Shown here: positions 42,321 to 51,586 of the stretch, piece by piece
Numbering within the stretch: position 1 is the stretch's first letter
Layout: each line of letters begins with the position of its first letter
From: Desulfovirgula thermocuniculi DSM 16036
GTDB taxonomy: Bacteria; Bacillota; Desulfotomaculia; Desulfotomaculales; Desulfovirgulaceae
NCBI RefSeq assembly: GCF_000429345.1
Contig: NZ_AUBR01000005.1
Coordinates: 1 to 64,000 of the forward strand
DNA: 64,000 nt
Reading direction: 5' to 3'
The notes under the pieces: generated by a model
Told to the model about the DNA's origin: nothing
The model's input: only the letters and a program-made list of their open reading frames with translations
Database searches by the model: none
Made by a program: the position numbers and the translations under genes

Positions 42321-44048
42321 ATGAGTTTGCCGGGCAAGGAAACGCTGCACAAGATCCTTTTGGAAATAAATGGCCGCGGTTATGGTGCCTACAAGTCCAT
42401 AGCCGGTTCTTACGAGTTTGATTTTTACACCCTGTACATCGACCACGTGCAGAGCGACCCCTTTGCCCCGCCCAGCCGCATGCGGTTGAGGGTGGCCCAG
42501 GAGCTGGCCGGCTTCCCGCGCGAGCTGTATTTTACCCGCCCGCGGCGGGTGGCCCTGCAGGATTACCTCCTGCGCCGCTTTGCCCGGGCCGTGGAAACTC
42601 ACTCCCGGGGCCACCGGGGGACGGGGAAAAGCGGCTTGATCCTGGTGGACCGCTGCGGGCAGGAGATCCTGGAGCGCACCGGGGCGGTGGTTAACGGGGA
42701 TTATGTAGAGATCCGCTTTGCCGTTGGTCTGCCCTCCCGCGGGCGCACCATCAACGCCCGGGAGGCGGTGGACATCTTTTTCCGGGAGCTGCCGGCCATA
42801 GCCGGCGAGGCCCTCTTTTACCGGAAGCTCGATGCCGGGGACGTCAGGCGGTACGTGGATCTGGTGGAGGACCAGGAATTCCTGCGCTCGCGGCTTAAAG
42901 AGCTGGGCCTGGTGGCCTTTGTGGCCAACGGTTCCGTGCTCCCCCGCGAAAGCGGTGTCAGCGACCGGCCGTTGACAGGGGGCCGGGTTATTCCCTTCGT
43001 CTCGCCGCCGGAACTGGAGGTGACCCTGGAGCTGCCCCATGCAGGGAGGGTAACCGGCATGGGCATCCCGCAGGGGGTTACCCTCATTGTGGGAGGGGGT
43101 TACCACGGAAAATCCACCCTCCTGCGGGCCCTGGAAAGGGGGGTGTACAATCACATACCCGGCGACGGGCGCGAGCTGGTGATTACCGTACACGATGCGG
43201 TAAAGATACGCGCCGAGGACGGGCGGAGCGTGGAGAAGGTAGACATCAGCCCGTTTATCAACAACCTGCCCTTCGGGCAGGACACCCGCGCGTTTTCCAC
43301 CGCCAGTGCCAGCGGGAGCACTTCCCAGGCCGCCAACATTGTGGAGGCCCTCGAGATGGGCACCTCCTTGTTGCTCATCGACGAAGATACCAGCGCCACA
43401 AACTTTATGATCCGGGACGGCCTGATGCAAGAGCTTGTATCCAAGGAACACGAGCCCATCACGCCCTTTATAGACCGCGTGCGCCAGCTTTACGAGAACA
43501 TGGGCGTCTCCACCATCCTGGTGGTGGGGGGCGCCGGGGATTACCTGGCGGTGGCCGACCGCGTGATCATGATGCAGAACTACCGGCCCCTGGACGTCAC
43601 GCGGCGGGCCAAAGAAATCGCCCGGCGGTATGGCGGCAACCGGCGCGTGGAAGTGCGGGACGAGCTGACCGGGGTAACGCCGAGGATACCTCTGCCGCAG
43701 GCTTTTGCTTTGGAAGGCCGGCAGAAGGTGAAGGCCAGGGGCACGGAGGAGATTGTCTACGGCTACATGGACATCGAGCTACAGGCCGTGGAACAGCTGG
43801 TGGACCCTGCTCAGGCCAGGGCCATAGGAGAGATCATCCGCTATGCGGCAAAGCGGTACATTGACGGCAGGCGGACCCTGCGGGAGGTGGTGGAGGCGGT
43901 ACTTGCGGATATTGAGCGCGACGGCCTGGACGTGGTTTCGCCCTTTAAAGGACAGCACCCGGGGGACTTGGCTCTCCCCCGGGCACATGAAATTGCCGCG
44001 GCCATAAACCGCTACCGCCGGCTAAAAGTCCGGCAAAAACTCGGCTAG
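42321..44048 (+). CDS. ABC-class ATPase (COG3044-type, predicted)
   Basis: A 575-residue ATPase of a conserved but uncharacterised ABC-class group, without a membrane domain. It has a P-loop VGGGYHGKSTLLRALERGVYNHIPGDGRE (about residues 252-281), a Walker B LLLIDEDTSATNFMIRD (about 351-367), and an N-terminal domain of about 240 residues before it. It has the lineage-typical SGSTSQAANIVEALEMGTSLLLIDEDTS region. Family members have been proposed to act on nucleotide or RNA substrates, but no reaction is established. ATG 42321 follows GGAGCAAGGAGGTT. Confidence 0.8.
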   Translation: MSLPGKETLHKILLEINGRGYGAYKSIAGSYEFDFYTLYIDHVQSDPFAPPSRMRLRVAQELAGFPRELYFTRPRRVALQDYLLRRFARAVETHSRGHRGTGKSGLILVDRCGQEILERTGAVVNGDYVEIRFAVGLPSRGRTINAREAVDIFFRELPAIAGEALFYRKLDAGDVRRYVDLVEDQEFLRSRLKELGLVAFVANGSVLPRESGVSDRPLTGGRVIPFVSPPELEVTLELPHAGRVTGMGIPQGVTLIVGGGYHGKSTLLRALERGVYNHIPGDGRELVITVHDAVKIRAEDGRSVEKVDISPFINNLPFGQDTRAFSTASASGSTSQAANIVEALEMGTSLLLIDEDTSATNFMIRDGLMQELVSKEHEPITPFIDRVRQLYENMGVSTILVVGGAGDYLAVADRVIMMQNYRPLDVTRRAKEIARRYGGNRRVEVRDELTGVTPRIPLPQAFALEGRQKVKARGTEEIVYGYMDIELQAVEQLVDPAQARAIGEIIRYAAKRYIDGRRTLREVVEAVLADIERDGLDVVSPFKGQHPGDLALPRAHEIAAAINRYRRLKVRQKLG

Positions 44049-44419
44049 CCGCACTCATCGCAGCTGTCGCAACAGCCGGAAGCGCAGGCAAGGGATGACG
44101 ATATGGCGCGGTCAATTATCTTATTGACCTCGTCCAGGAGCTTTTCAAATTCCTGCTGGGCGCGGATGTACTCCGCAATGAGGGGGTTGTCCAGCATCCG
44201 CCTTTCCAGGCTTTCCACTTCTGCTTTCTGGCTAGCGGTGAGGTTGAAGCCCTGGGACTGTAGCATGCGGAAAAGCCGCTGCTTGTGATTAAATTCTTCA
44301 ATTATTTCCCGGGCGGTGGTGTCCTGCAGCATGGCCTGCTGCGCGCTGACCATGGCTGCAAGCTCGCGGGAACGGGCAATTTCCTCCCCCAGCTCCTGGG
44401 CCTTTTCCCTTACGGACAT
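44045..44419 (-). CDS. YlbF/YmcA (RicF/RicA)-family protein with cysteine-rich C-terminus
   Basis: In Bacillus the YlbF-YmcA-YaaT complex regulates mRNA maturation by RNase Y and carries iron-sulfur clusters. This 124-residue protein has the helical family domain (EKAQELGEEIARSRELAAMVSAQQ; REIIEEFNHKQRLFRML; LERRMLDNPLIAEYIRAQQEFEKLLDEVNKIID). Its end, LACASGCCDSCDECG, has five cysteines in 15 residues. The start at 44419 has GGGAGGTGAAAAA before it. It lies 4 bases after the miaB stop on the same strand, and the same neighbour pair (miaB-ymcA) occurs in Bacillus near mutS. Confidence 0.82.
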   Translation of the reverse strand: MSVREKAQELGEEIARSRELAAMVSAQQAMLQDTTAREIIEEFNHKQRLFRMLQSQGFNLTASQKAEVESLERRMLDNPLIAEYIRAQQEFEKLLDEVNKIIDRAISSSLACASGCCDSCDECG

Positions 44420-44423
44420 TTTT

Positions 44424-45764
44424 TCACCTCCCTTCCAGGGCCAACTCACCCTCCAGGTGGGTAAGCTTTGCGCCGGTGATGGTGACACGGACCAGCTTTC
44501 CGGCCAGCTCCCGCGGGCCGCTAAAAATGACCAGGCGGTTGGTGCGCGTGCGCCCGCTAAGCTTTTCCGGGTTGGTCTTGCTCTCCCCTTCCACCAGCAC
44601 CTCCTCCAACCGCCCTATAAAGGAGCGGTTGCGGGCCAGGGTTATTTCGTTTTGCCTGGCGATGAGTTCTTGGATGCGCCTGCTCTTTACATCTTCCGGC
44701 ACCTGGTCCGGGAACGTGGCCGCCCGGGTACCGGGTCGCGGGTTGTAAACAAAGGTAAAGGCGGCGTCAAACTGCACCCTTTCCACCAGGTCCATGGTTT
44801 GGGCGAAGTCCTCCTCCGTCTCTCCCGGGAAGCCCACCATGATGTCCGTGGTGATGGAGACCCCGGGGATGGCCCGGCGGATGCGCTCCACGAGCTCGAG
44901 GTAATAGGCGCGGCTGTAGCCCCGGTTCATGAGCGCAAGGATGCGGTCGCTGCCCGCCTGCACGGGCAGGTGGATGTGCTCGCAAACGCGCTCGCAGCGG
45001 GCCACGGTGTCAATAAGCTCCTGGGTGAAGTCCCGGGGGTGAGAGGTGGTAAAGCGGATGCGCCAGAGCCCGGTTATGCCGTTTACCTCCTTCAGCAGGC
45101 GCGCGAAATTAATTTCTCCTCCCAGGTCCCGCCCGTAGGAGTTGACGTTTTGCCCCAGGAGCGTGACTTCCCGGTACCCTTCTTCCGCCAGTTGCCTGAT
45201 TTCGCGCAAGATGTCCTCGGGACGGCGGCTGCGCTCCCGCCCGCGCACATAAGGCACAATGCAGTAGGTGCAGAAGTTGTTGCAGCCGTAGGTGATGTTC
45301 ACCCACGCCCTGATCCTGGAAGCCCGGCGCACGGGCAGGTTTTCGACTACTTCCCCTGCCTCCTCCCAGACCTCCACGATCCTTTCGCGGCACTCCTGCA
45401 CGGCCAGGAGCAGTTCGGGCAGGCGGTGGAGGTTGTACGTGCCGATAATCAGATCCACTTCCGGAAAGCGGTTTTTGATTTTCTGCGCCATGCCCGGCTG
45501 CTGCACCATGCACCCGGCAACGCCAATGATGGGCTTCTGCCTGCCCTTTTTTAAACGGGCCAGGCGACCGAGGAGGCCGAGGATTTTATTTTCCGCCGTT
45601 TCCCGCACGCAGCATGTGTTGACCAGGATTACATCTGCCTCGGCGCTGTCTTCCACTTGCTGGTAGCCGAGAGATTCCAGCATTCCGGCCATAACTTCCG
45701 CATCGTGGTCGTTCATCTGGCAACCGAAGGTAATTACCCGGTAGGTCGGTGCTCTTCCCGCCAC
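44424..45764 (-). CDS. miaB: tRNA-2-methylthio-N6-dimethylallyladenosine synthase
   Basis: MiaB adds a methylthio group to i6A37 of tRNA; its substrate is made by MiaA, encoded at 54145. The 446-residue product has the N-terminal UPF0004 domain with cysteines ([20 protein letters not shown]), the radical SAM motif [22 protein letters not shown] and a C-terminal TRAM domain ([13 protein letters not shown]). The start chosen is GTG 45764, which has GGGAAGGGA upstream; longer reading frames start inside the promoter itself. Normal MiaB length is 440-475. Confidence 0.93.
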   Translation of the reverse strand: MAGRAPTYRVITFGCQMNDHDAEVMAGMLESLGYQQVEDSAEADVILVNTCCVRETAENKILGLLGRLARLKKGRQKPIIGVAGCMVQQPGMAQKIKNRFPEVDLIIGTYNLHRLPELLLAVQECRERIVEVWEEAGEVVENLPVRRASRIRAWVNITYGCNNFCTYCIVPYVRGRERSRRPEDILREIRQLAEEGYREVTLLGQNVNSYGRDLGGEINFARLLKEVNGITGLWRIRFTTSHPRDFTQELIDTVARCERVCEHIHLPVQAGSDRILALMNRGYSRAYYLELVERIRRAIPGVSITTDIMVGFPGETEEDFAQTMDLVERVQFDAAFTFVYNPRPGTRAATFPDQVPEDVKSRRIQELIARQNEITLARNRSFIGRLEEVLVEGESKTNPEKLSGRTRTNRLVIFSGPRELAGKLVRVTITGAKLTHLEGELALEGR

Positions 45765-45792
45765 GGCAGATCCCTTCCCGTTGTTCTTTCGT

Positions 45793-45821
45793 ATTATAAC
45801 CCATTTCCCAGGTGGGTGCAA
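45793..45821 (-). promoter_or_regulatory. Sigma-A promoter of miaB
   Basis: On the minus strand, TTGCAC (45821-45816) and TATAAT (45798-45793) are 17 bases apart. The start site would be near 45786, about 22 bases before the GTG of miaB. The position rules out the upstream TTG at 45821 as the protein start. Confidence 0.65.
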
Positions 45822-45849
45822 ATAAATTTTCCTGGGCCATCTTCCTTTA

Positions 45850-45858
45850 TGCTATAAT
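45850..45858 (+). promoter_or_regulatory. Extended -10 promoter of mutS
   Basis: TGCTATAAT (45850-45858) is an extended -10 box 16 bases before the mutS ATG, and AGGAGGGG lies between them. It is back to back with the miaB promoter; the two transcription starts are about 80 bases apart. The short distance to the start codon means a leader of only about 10 bases. Confidence 0.55.
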
Positions 45859-45873
45859 GGTGGCCAGGAGGGG

Positions 45874-48516
45874 ATGCGGGTGTCGTATACCCCCATGATT
45901 AACCAGTACCTCCAGATTAAGAAGAACTACCCCGATGCCATCCTCTTTTTCCGCCTGGGAGACTTTTACGAGATGTTCTTTGAGGACGCCCTCGTGGCCT
46001 CCCGGGAACTGGAAATCACTCTCACCGGGCGCGATGCCGGGTCCGCAGGCAGGGTGCCCATGTGCGGGGTGCCGTACCACACGGCAGACAGCTACATAGC
46101 CAGGCTGGTGGAAAAGGGCTACAAGGTGGCCGTGTGCGATCAGGTGGAGGACCCCGAAGAGGCCAAAGGGATTGTCCGCCGGGAGGTAACCAGGGTGGTA
46201 ACTCCCGGCACTATTATGGACTACCTTGAGGAGAAGAGGCACAATTTCCTGGTCGCCGTGGTTGAGGGGGCTGCCGGTGACTTTGGCCTGGCGGTAACCG
46301 ACATTACCACCGGCCTGTTTATGGTCACGCAGCTGGCGGGCCGGGAGGCGCTGCTGGACGAGCTGCTGCGCCTGGAGCCCGCGGAGGTGCTGCTGCCCGA
46401 GGGCGAGGAGCGGCACGAATTGGCCGAATTTTTGCGCCAGAACCTAAAGGGCGCGGCCATCTCCTTCTGGAGCGAGGGCGCCTTTGAGCCGGAAAGGGCG
46501 GCGCGCCGCCTCCAGGAGCAGCTGGGGATGTCCTGGAACCGCGCGGGTCTGGCCGGCCTGCCCCTGGCCGTAAGGTGTGCCGGCGGGTTGCTCGATTACC
46601 TGAAGGCCACCCAGAAGAGGGAACTGGCGCAAATTAATCAGGTTGAGGTGTACAGCGCCGGCCAGTTCATGCACCTGGACAGCGTCACCCGCCGCAACCT
46701 GGAGCTAACGGCGTCCCTAAAGGATGGCTCCCGCTGGGGGACGCTGCTGTGGGTGCTCGACCACACGGTTACGGCCATGGGGGCGCGCCTCCTGAAGTCC
46801 TGGGTGGAGCGTCCCCTGCTGGACCTGGCGGGGATTTGCGCCCGCCAGGAAGCGGTGGAGGAGCTGGTTAACGGGGGTATAGTGCGCCAGGAATTAAAGC
46901 AAATCTTAAAGGAAATTTACGACCTGGAAAGGATTTCTTCCCGCATTGCTTACGGCAGTGCCGGGCCCCGCGATCTACTGGCCCTAAAGAATTCCCTTGC
47001 CGTCCTCCCCTCTCTAAAGGCCATTCTCTCCCGTCAACAAGCCCGGCTCTGGCAGGAGATAGCCGAAACCCTGGACCCCCTCGAGGATGTAGCCAGGCTC
47101 ATCGGGGAAGCCATCAGCGAGGAGGCACCTCCCGGGCCCAAGGACGGGGGGGTAATCCGCAGCGGCTACCACCCCGAGGTCGACCGCTTGCGGCAGGCAA
47201 GCCGGGAAGGTAAAAACTGGCTGGCCGAACTGGAGGCGCGGGAAAAGGAGCGCACCGGCATCCGCTCCCTCAAGGTGGGTTACAACAAAGTCTTCGGCTA
47301 TTACATAGAGGTAACCAAGCCCAACTTGCACCTGGTACCCCCCTATTACCTGCGCAAGCAGACCCTGGCCGGGGCCGAGCGCTTCATCACCCCGGAGCTA
47401 AAAGAGTTAGAGGAGCAGATTCTCGGCGCGGAGGAAAAGCTGGCCAGGCTGGAGTACGAAATCTTTACGGCCATCAGGCAGGAAGTAGCCGGGCAGGTGC
47501 GGCGCATCCAGCAGACCGCCGCAGCCGTGGCACAGGTTGATGCCCTGCTTTCCCTGGCCGAGGCGGCGGTAAAGGGCAATTACGTGCGCCCCCTGGTGAA
47601 CAACGGCACCCGTATTGTCATCCGGCAGGGCCGCCACCCGGTAGTGGAGCAGGTGCTGGGGCCGGGAGAGTTTGTGCCCAACGACGTGGAGCTGGGGGGC
47701 GACACCCGGCTGATCATCCTCACCGGGCCCAACATGGCCGGAAAAAGCACCTACATGCGCCAGGTGGCCCTGCTGGTGCTCATGGCCCAGGTGGGGAGCT
47801 TTATACCTGCCTCCTACGCGGAGATCGGCCTGGTCGACCGCATTTTTACGCGCATAGGGGCCAGCGACGACCTGGCCGGGGGTCAGAGCACTTTTATGGT
47901 GGAAATGAGGGAGTGCCAGTCCATTATCAAGGCAGCAACCCCCCGCAGCCTGATCATCATGGACGAGGTGGGGCGCGGCACCAGCACTTACGACGGGATA
48001 AGCATCGCGCGGGCCCTGGTGGAGTACATAGTCCAGCGCATCGGAGCGCGGACCCTCTTTTCCACCCACTACCATGAACTAACTTCCCTGGAATCCCTTC
48101 CCGGAGTAAAAAACTTTACCGTGGCGGTGGAAGAGAACGGCGAAGAAATTGTCTTCTTGCACCGGGTACGCGAGGGAAAGGCCGACCGCAGTTACGGCAT
48201 TCAGGTGGCCCGGCTGGCGGGCCTGCCCGCAGAAATCCTGCGCCGGGCGCAGGAGGTGCTGAAGGAGATGGAGGGCCGGGCCGGGGATTCACGCCGGCAA
48301 TCCCAACCGCACAGCGGCCAGAAGGTAATCCTGGCGCGCCATCCTGTCCTGGAAGAGCTTTCCCGCCTGGACCTTTGGCAGATCACACCCCTGGAGGCCC
48401 TCAACATCCTGGCTTCCTGGCAGAAAAGCTTAAGGCAGGAGGTAGGGCGGGCCGGTAACCGCGGGAGTAAGAAAAAGCCTCTCCCCGGCATGACGGGACT
48501 TTTCGGCAGGGAGTGA
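45874..48516 (+). CDS. mutS: DNA mismatch repair protein MutS
   Basis: MutS recognises mismatches. The 880-residue protein has the mismatch-binding N-terminus (FFRLGDFYEMFFEDA with the phenylalanine-x-glutamate type contact), the lever/clamp region and the ATPase domain: GPNMAGKSTYMRQVALL (about 618), GASDDLAGGQSTFMVEM, and DEVGRGTSTYDG (about 696), then STHYHELTSLE. ATG 45874 follows AGGAGGGG. It is followed by the hyuA/deacetylase pair and then mutL. Confidence 0.96.
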   Translation: MRVSYTPMINQYLQIKKNYPDAILFFRLGDFYEMFFEDALVASRELEITLTGRDAGSAGRVPMCGVPYHTADSYIARLVEKGYKVAVCDQVEDPEEAKGIVRREVTRVVTPGTIMDYLEEKRHNFLVAVVEGAAGDFGLAVTDITTGLFMVTQLAGREALLDELLRLEPAEVLLPEGEERHELAEFLRQNLKGAAISFWSEGAFEPERAARRLQEQLGMSWNRAGLAGLPLAVRCAGGLLDYLKATQKRELAQINQVEVYSAGQFMHLDSVTRRNLELTASLKDGSRWGTLLWVLDHTVTAMGARLLKSWVERPLLDLAGICARQEAVEELVNGGIVRQELKQILKEIYDLERISSRIAYGSAGPRDLLALKNSLAVLPSLKAILSRQQARLWQEIAETLDPLEDVARLIGEAISEEAPPGPKDGGVIRSGYHPEVDRLRQASREGKNWLAELEAREKERTGIRSLKVGYNKVFGYYIEVTKPNLHLVPPYYLRKQTLAGAERFITPELKELEEQILGAEEKLARLEYEIFTAIRQEVAGQVRRIQQTAAAVAQVDALLSLAEAAVKGNYVRPLVNNGTRIVIRQGRHPVVEQVLGPGEFVPNDVELGGDTRLIILTGPNMAGKSTYMRQVALLVLMAQVGSFIPASYAEIGLVDRIFTRIGASDDLAGGQSTFMVEMRECQSIIKAATPRSLIIMDEVGRGTSTYDGISIARALVEYIVQRIGARTLFSTHYHELTSLESLPGVKNFTVAVEENGEEIVFLHRVREGKADRSYGIQVARLAGLPAEILRRAQEVLKEMEGRAGDSRRQSQPHSGQKVILARHPVLEELSRLDLWQITPLEALNILASWQKSLRQEVGRAGNRGSKKKPLPGMTGLFGRE

Positions 48517-48525
48517 AGTGCTAGC

Positions 48526-50217
48526 ATGCACATCGGCATCGACGTGGGCGGGACTTTTACGGATGCCGTGCTTATGGACAAAGGGCTAGTCAAGGCAGTG
48601 GCCAAGATACCCACGAGCAGGGACCTTCTGACCTCCCTCTTGCAGGCCCTGGATGCAGTCATGCAGGGGGTGGGGGGAGAACAGGTGGAGAGGGTGGTCT
48701 TCAGCACAACCCTCATCACCAACATGATTGCGGAAAAAAAATACGACCCGGTTGGCCTCATCCTCATCCCCGGGCCGGGATTGGACATCGGCCTTTTCCG
48801 CTTTCCCGGGGAAGTGCGGGTGGTCCAGGGAGCCATTGACTATCGTGGCCGCGAGATAATTCCCCTAAACATGGAAGAGGTCGACCGGGTGGCAGACGAC
48901 CTGGCTGCCAGGGGTTACCGGAAGGTAGCCGTAGTAGGAAAGTTTTCCTGCCGCAATTACCTGCACGAGAAAAAGGTGGCCGAGCGCATCCAGCGGAGGT
49001 TCCCGGAGTGGAAGCTAGAGCTGGGACACCAGGTTGCCGGGCAGCTGAATTTCCCCCGGCGCGTGGTTTCTACCTACCTTACCTGCGCCACCAGGGAAAA
49101 ATACCGCTTTTTTGTGCAATCGGTACAGGAGGCCATCGGGCAGCGGGGCATCAGGGGCAAGATATTTATTCTTAAGGCGGACGGGGGGACCCTCCCCCTG
49201 GAGGGCTCCCAGGAAGTGCCCATGGAGACCATTTTCAGCGGGCCGGCGGCCAGCACACTGGGCGTGCAGGCCCTGTTGCCGCCCGGGGAAACGGCAGTGG
49301 TGGTGGATATAGGGGGCACCACCACCGACCTGGCCCTCATTTTAAGCGGCCAGCCCCTCCTGGCCTCCAAGGGGGCGAAAGTGGACGACATGTTCACCCA
49401 CGTCAGGGCACTGGCCGTGAAATCGGTGCCCGTGGGCGGGGACAGCGTGGTGGAGCGCGTGGGCAGGGATATCATCCTTTACTCGGAACGCCTCGGCCCG
49501 CCGTACTGCCTCGGGGGTCCCATGCCCACGCCCACCGACGCCCTGCGCGTGCTGGGGCTGACAAAGCTGGGGGATCCGGAAAGGGCCCGGCAGGCTATGA
49601 ACTTGCTGGGCGCTCCCTTAGGTCTATCTCCCGAGGGAGTGGCGGAGCGGATCATCAGGCAGGTGGTGGAAACCGTTGTCGAGGAAATTGAAAATATGTT
49701 TTCCAGCTGGGAACAGGAGCCTGCCTACAGGGTATGGGAGGTTTTGCAGAAAAAGAAAGTGCGCCCGGGTACGGTAGTGGGAGTCGGCGGGGGAGCCCCG
49801 GGCTTTATCTCACAAATTGCCGCCCGTCTGGGCTGTTCGCCCGTGATCCCGCCGTACGCTCCTGTAGCCAACGCCATTGGGGCTGCGGTGGCCCGCCCCA
49901 CCATCCAGATTACCCTCCGCGCCGATACCGAGCAGGGCTACTATACGGTAAATGAGGAGGGATTCCAGGGCCAGCTGGACGATCCCGCCTTTAACGAAGA
50001 AAAGGCGCTTAACCTGGCCAAGAGGTGGCTGGCCTGGCGGGCCAACCGCTACGGGCTGGAGAACAGCGTGCAGGAAGTGGAGCTGCTCAGGAAAGAAGTT
50101 TTCAATATGGTGCGGGACTGGGTTACGGTGGGGCGCCTGATAGACATCACCATCCAGACCCCGCGGGGCATACTTTACCACGTCGGGGGAGGAAGGGAAA
50201 GGGGGGTGGAGGAGTGA
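48526..50217 (+). CDS. Hydantoinase/oxoprolinase family protein (HyuA-like)
   Basis: Proteins of this ASKHA-fold family use ATP to open hydantoin or 5-oxoproline rings or act in acetone carboxylation. The 563-residue protein starts with the nucleotide-binding motif HIGIDVGGTFTDAVLMD, has VVFSTTLITNMIAEKKYDPVGL, GPAASTLGVQAL and the second phosphate motif VVVDIGGTTTDLALIL (about residues 259-274), and VPVGGDSVVERVG. No HyuB-type partner is adjacent. It overlaps the deacetylase-like gene by 4 bases (GTGA), so the two are translated together. Substrate unknown. Confidence 0.85.
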   Translation: MHIGIDVGGTFTDAVLMDKGLVKAVAKIPTSRDLLTSLLQALDAVMQGVGGEQVERVVFSTTLITNMIAEKKYDPVGLILIPGPGLDIGLFRFPGEVRVVQGAIDYRGREIIPLNMEEVDRVADDLAARGYRKVAVVGKFSCRNYLHEKKVAERIQRRFPEWKLELGHQVAGQLNFPRRVVSTYLTCATREKYRFFVQSVQEAIGQRGIRGKIFILKADGGTLPLEGSQEVPMETIFSGPAASTLGVQALLPPGETAVVVDIGGTTTDLALILSGQPLLASKGAKVDDMFTHVRALAVKSVPVGGDSVVERVGRDIILYSERLGPPYCLGGPMPTPTDALRVLGLTKLGDPERARQAMNLLGAPLGLSPEGVAERIIRQVVETVVEEIENMFSSWEQEPAYRVWEVLQKKKVRPGTVVGVGGGAPGFISQIAARLGCSPVIPPYAPVANAIGAAVARPTIQITLRADTEQGYYTVNEEGFQGQLDDPAFNEEKALNLAKRWLAWRANRYGLENSVQEVELLRKEVFNMVRDWVTVGRLIDITIQTPRGILYHVGGGRERGVEE

Positions 50218-51584
50218 GAGGCAAGAAAACGGGCCTGGTTTTCTTCCCCGCCTTTGACTGGGCCATTTCGCCCACCCACCCCGAGAGGGAGGAGCGGCTG
50301 CTTTACACGCGGGACCAGATTTTTGAAGAAGGGGTCCTGGACCTGCCGCAGATAAAAGAGTATGCCCCCCGGCTGGCTACCGTTCACGATGTGGCCCGCA
50401 CGCATTTTTGCGTTCCCCGGGTGCAGAGCCAGGTTACGGAAGCCCACCTCATTGCCGCCGGTTCGGCCCTGCTGCTGGCCGATGCGGTGGTCAGCGGGGA
50501 GATTAAGAACGGTTTTGCCCTGGTCAGGCCTCCCGGCCACCATGCCATGCGCGTGGTGCACGGCAACCGGGGGTTCTGCAACATCAACAATGAGGCCATC
50601 CTGGTGGAATACCTGCGCCGGCACCACGGGATAAGGCGCATTGCCATTGTGGACTCCGACGTGCACCACGGTGACGGTACCCAGGACATTTTCTACCACG
50701 ATCCCGACGTGCTCTTCATTTCTTTCCACCAGGACGGTCGCACCATTTACCCCGGAACGGGATTTCCCCACGAGCTGGGGGGCCCCGGGGCCTACGCCCG
50801 CACCATAAACATTCCTCTTCCGCCGGGCCTCGGGGATGAAACATTTCATTACGTGGTGGATAACCTCATCCTGCCCATCCTGAGGGACTTCCAGCCGGAA
50901 TTCATTATCAACTCTGCGGGCCAGGACAACCACTACACCGACCCCCTGGGGAGCATGCGCTTCACCGCCTGGGGGTACGCGGAGTTTACTTCCAAGCTTA
51001 AGCCCCACCTGGCCGTGCTGGAGGGCGGTTATGCCATTGAAACGGCCCTCCCGTACGTCAACCTGGCCATTTTGCTGGCCCTGGCCGGGCTGGACTACTC
51101 CCGCGTGCGGGAACCGGACTGGCCGGGAGCCGTAAAGGAGAACCCGGACCGCGTGTCGCGGGTCAAGCGGATGGTAGACCAGCTCCTCAGGGTCTGGGAA
51201 GAGCGGGACAATATTGACATAGAAAAAATCTTTGGCCGCGGTCCCTTTTATGAAAGGCAAAAGAAGATCTTCTACGATACCGACTACATTGAAGAAGAGC
51301 AACTGGAAAGGGTGCGCCGCTGCCCCAGCTGCCCCGGCTACATTACCGTTGACTCCCAGGGGGTGAGGGGCTACAGCTACTCCACAAGGGTCTTCTGCGT
51401 TTCCGTCCCCTTTCAGGCCTGCGGCGCCTGCCAGGCGGAAGCTTACGATGCCTACGAACGGGCCAAGGGCCTGGACGTTTACCAGTACGTTTACCTCCAG
51501 GATAAATCAACCGATACGTTTTTCTCTTTCGAGCGGGATAAGAAACGGGAGTGGGTCTCCGAAGGACCGAAGGTGGGGGAGTAA
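50214..51584 (+). CDS. Histone-deacetylase-fold amidohydrolase with cysteine-rich C-terminus
   Basis: A class II-type HDAC-fold zinc enzyme, 456 residues. The metal and catalytic residues are present: RPPGHHAM (about 105-112), IVDSDVHHGDGTQ (about 143-155), SAGQDNHYTDPLG (about 231-243) and the tyrosine loop LEGGYA (about 268). In bacteria such proteins deacetylate polyamines, acetoin-related or other acyl-amides. The last 100 residues are unusual: RCPSCPGYITVDSQG and FQACGACQAEAYDAYE have two CxxC pairs, like a zinc ribbon. GTG 50214 overlaps the hyuA stop; reading upstream in the same frame is the other gene's shadow. It sits directly before mutL. Confidence 0.85.
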   Translation: MRGKKTGLVFFPAFDWAISPTHPEREERLLYTRDQIFEEGVLDLPQIKEYAPRLATVHDVARTHFCVPRVQSQVTEAHLIAAGSALLLADAVVSGEIKNGFALVRPPGHHAMRVVHGNRGFCNINNEAILVEYLRRHHGIRRIAIVDSDVHHGDGTQDIFYHDPDVLFISFHQDGRTIYPGTGFPHELGGPGAYARTINIPLPPGLGDETFHYVVDNLILPILRDFQPEFIINSAGQDNHYTDPLGSMRFTAWGYAEFTSKLKPHLAVLEGGYAIETALPYVNLAILLALAGLDYSRVREPDWPGAVKENPDRVSRVKRMVDQLLRVWEERDNIDIEKIFGRGPFYERQKKIFYDTDYIEEEQLERVRRCPSCPGYITVDSQGVRGYSYSTRVFCVSVPFQACGACQAEAYDAYERAKGLDVYQYVYLQDKSTDTFFSFERDKKREWVSEGPKVGE

Positions 51585-51586
51585 AT

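Noticed and set aside
41994-43451. Long open frame of 485 codons antisense to cheW and the ABC-class ATPase
   Set aside because: It reads Gly/Pro/His-rich low-complexity sequence and mirrors a well-supported gene; long antisense frames are common at this GC content. The same holds for the frames antisense to prkC/rsgA (39145-40458), miaB (44316-45554 forward), mutL (51491-52891) and the PLP-enzyme gene (56530-57837 forward).
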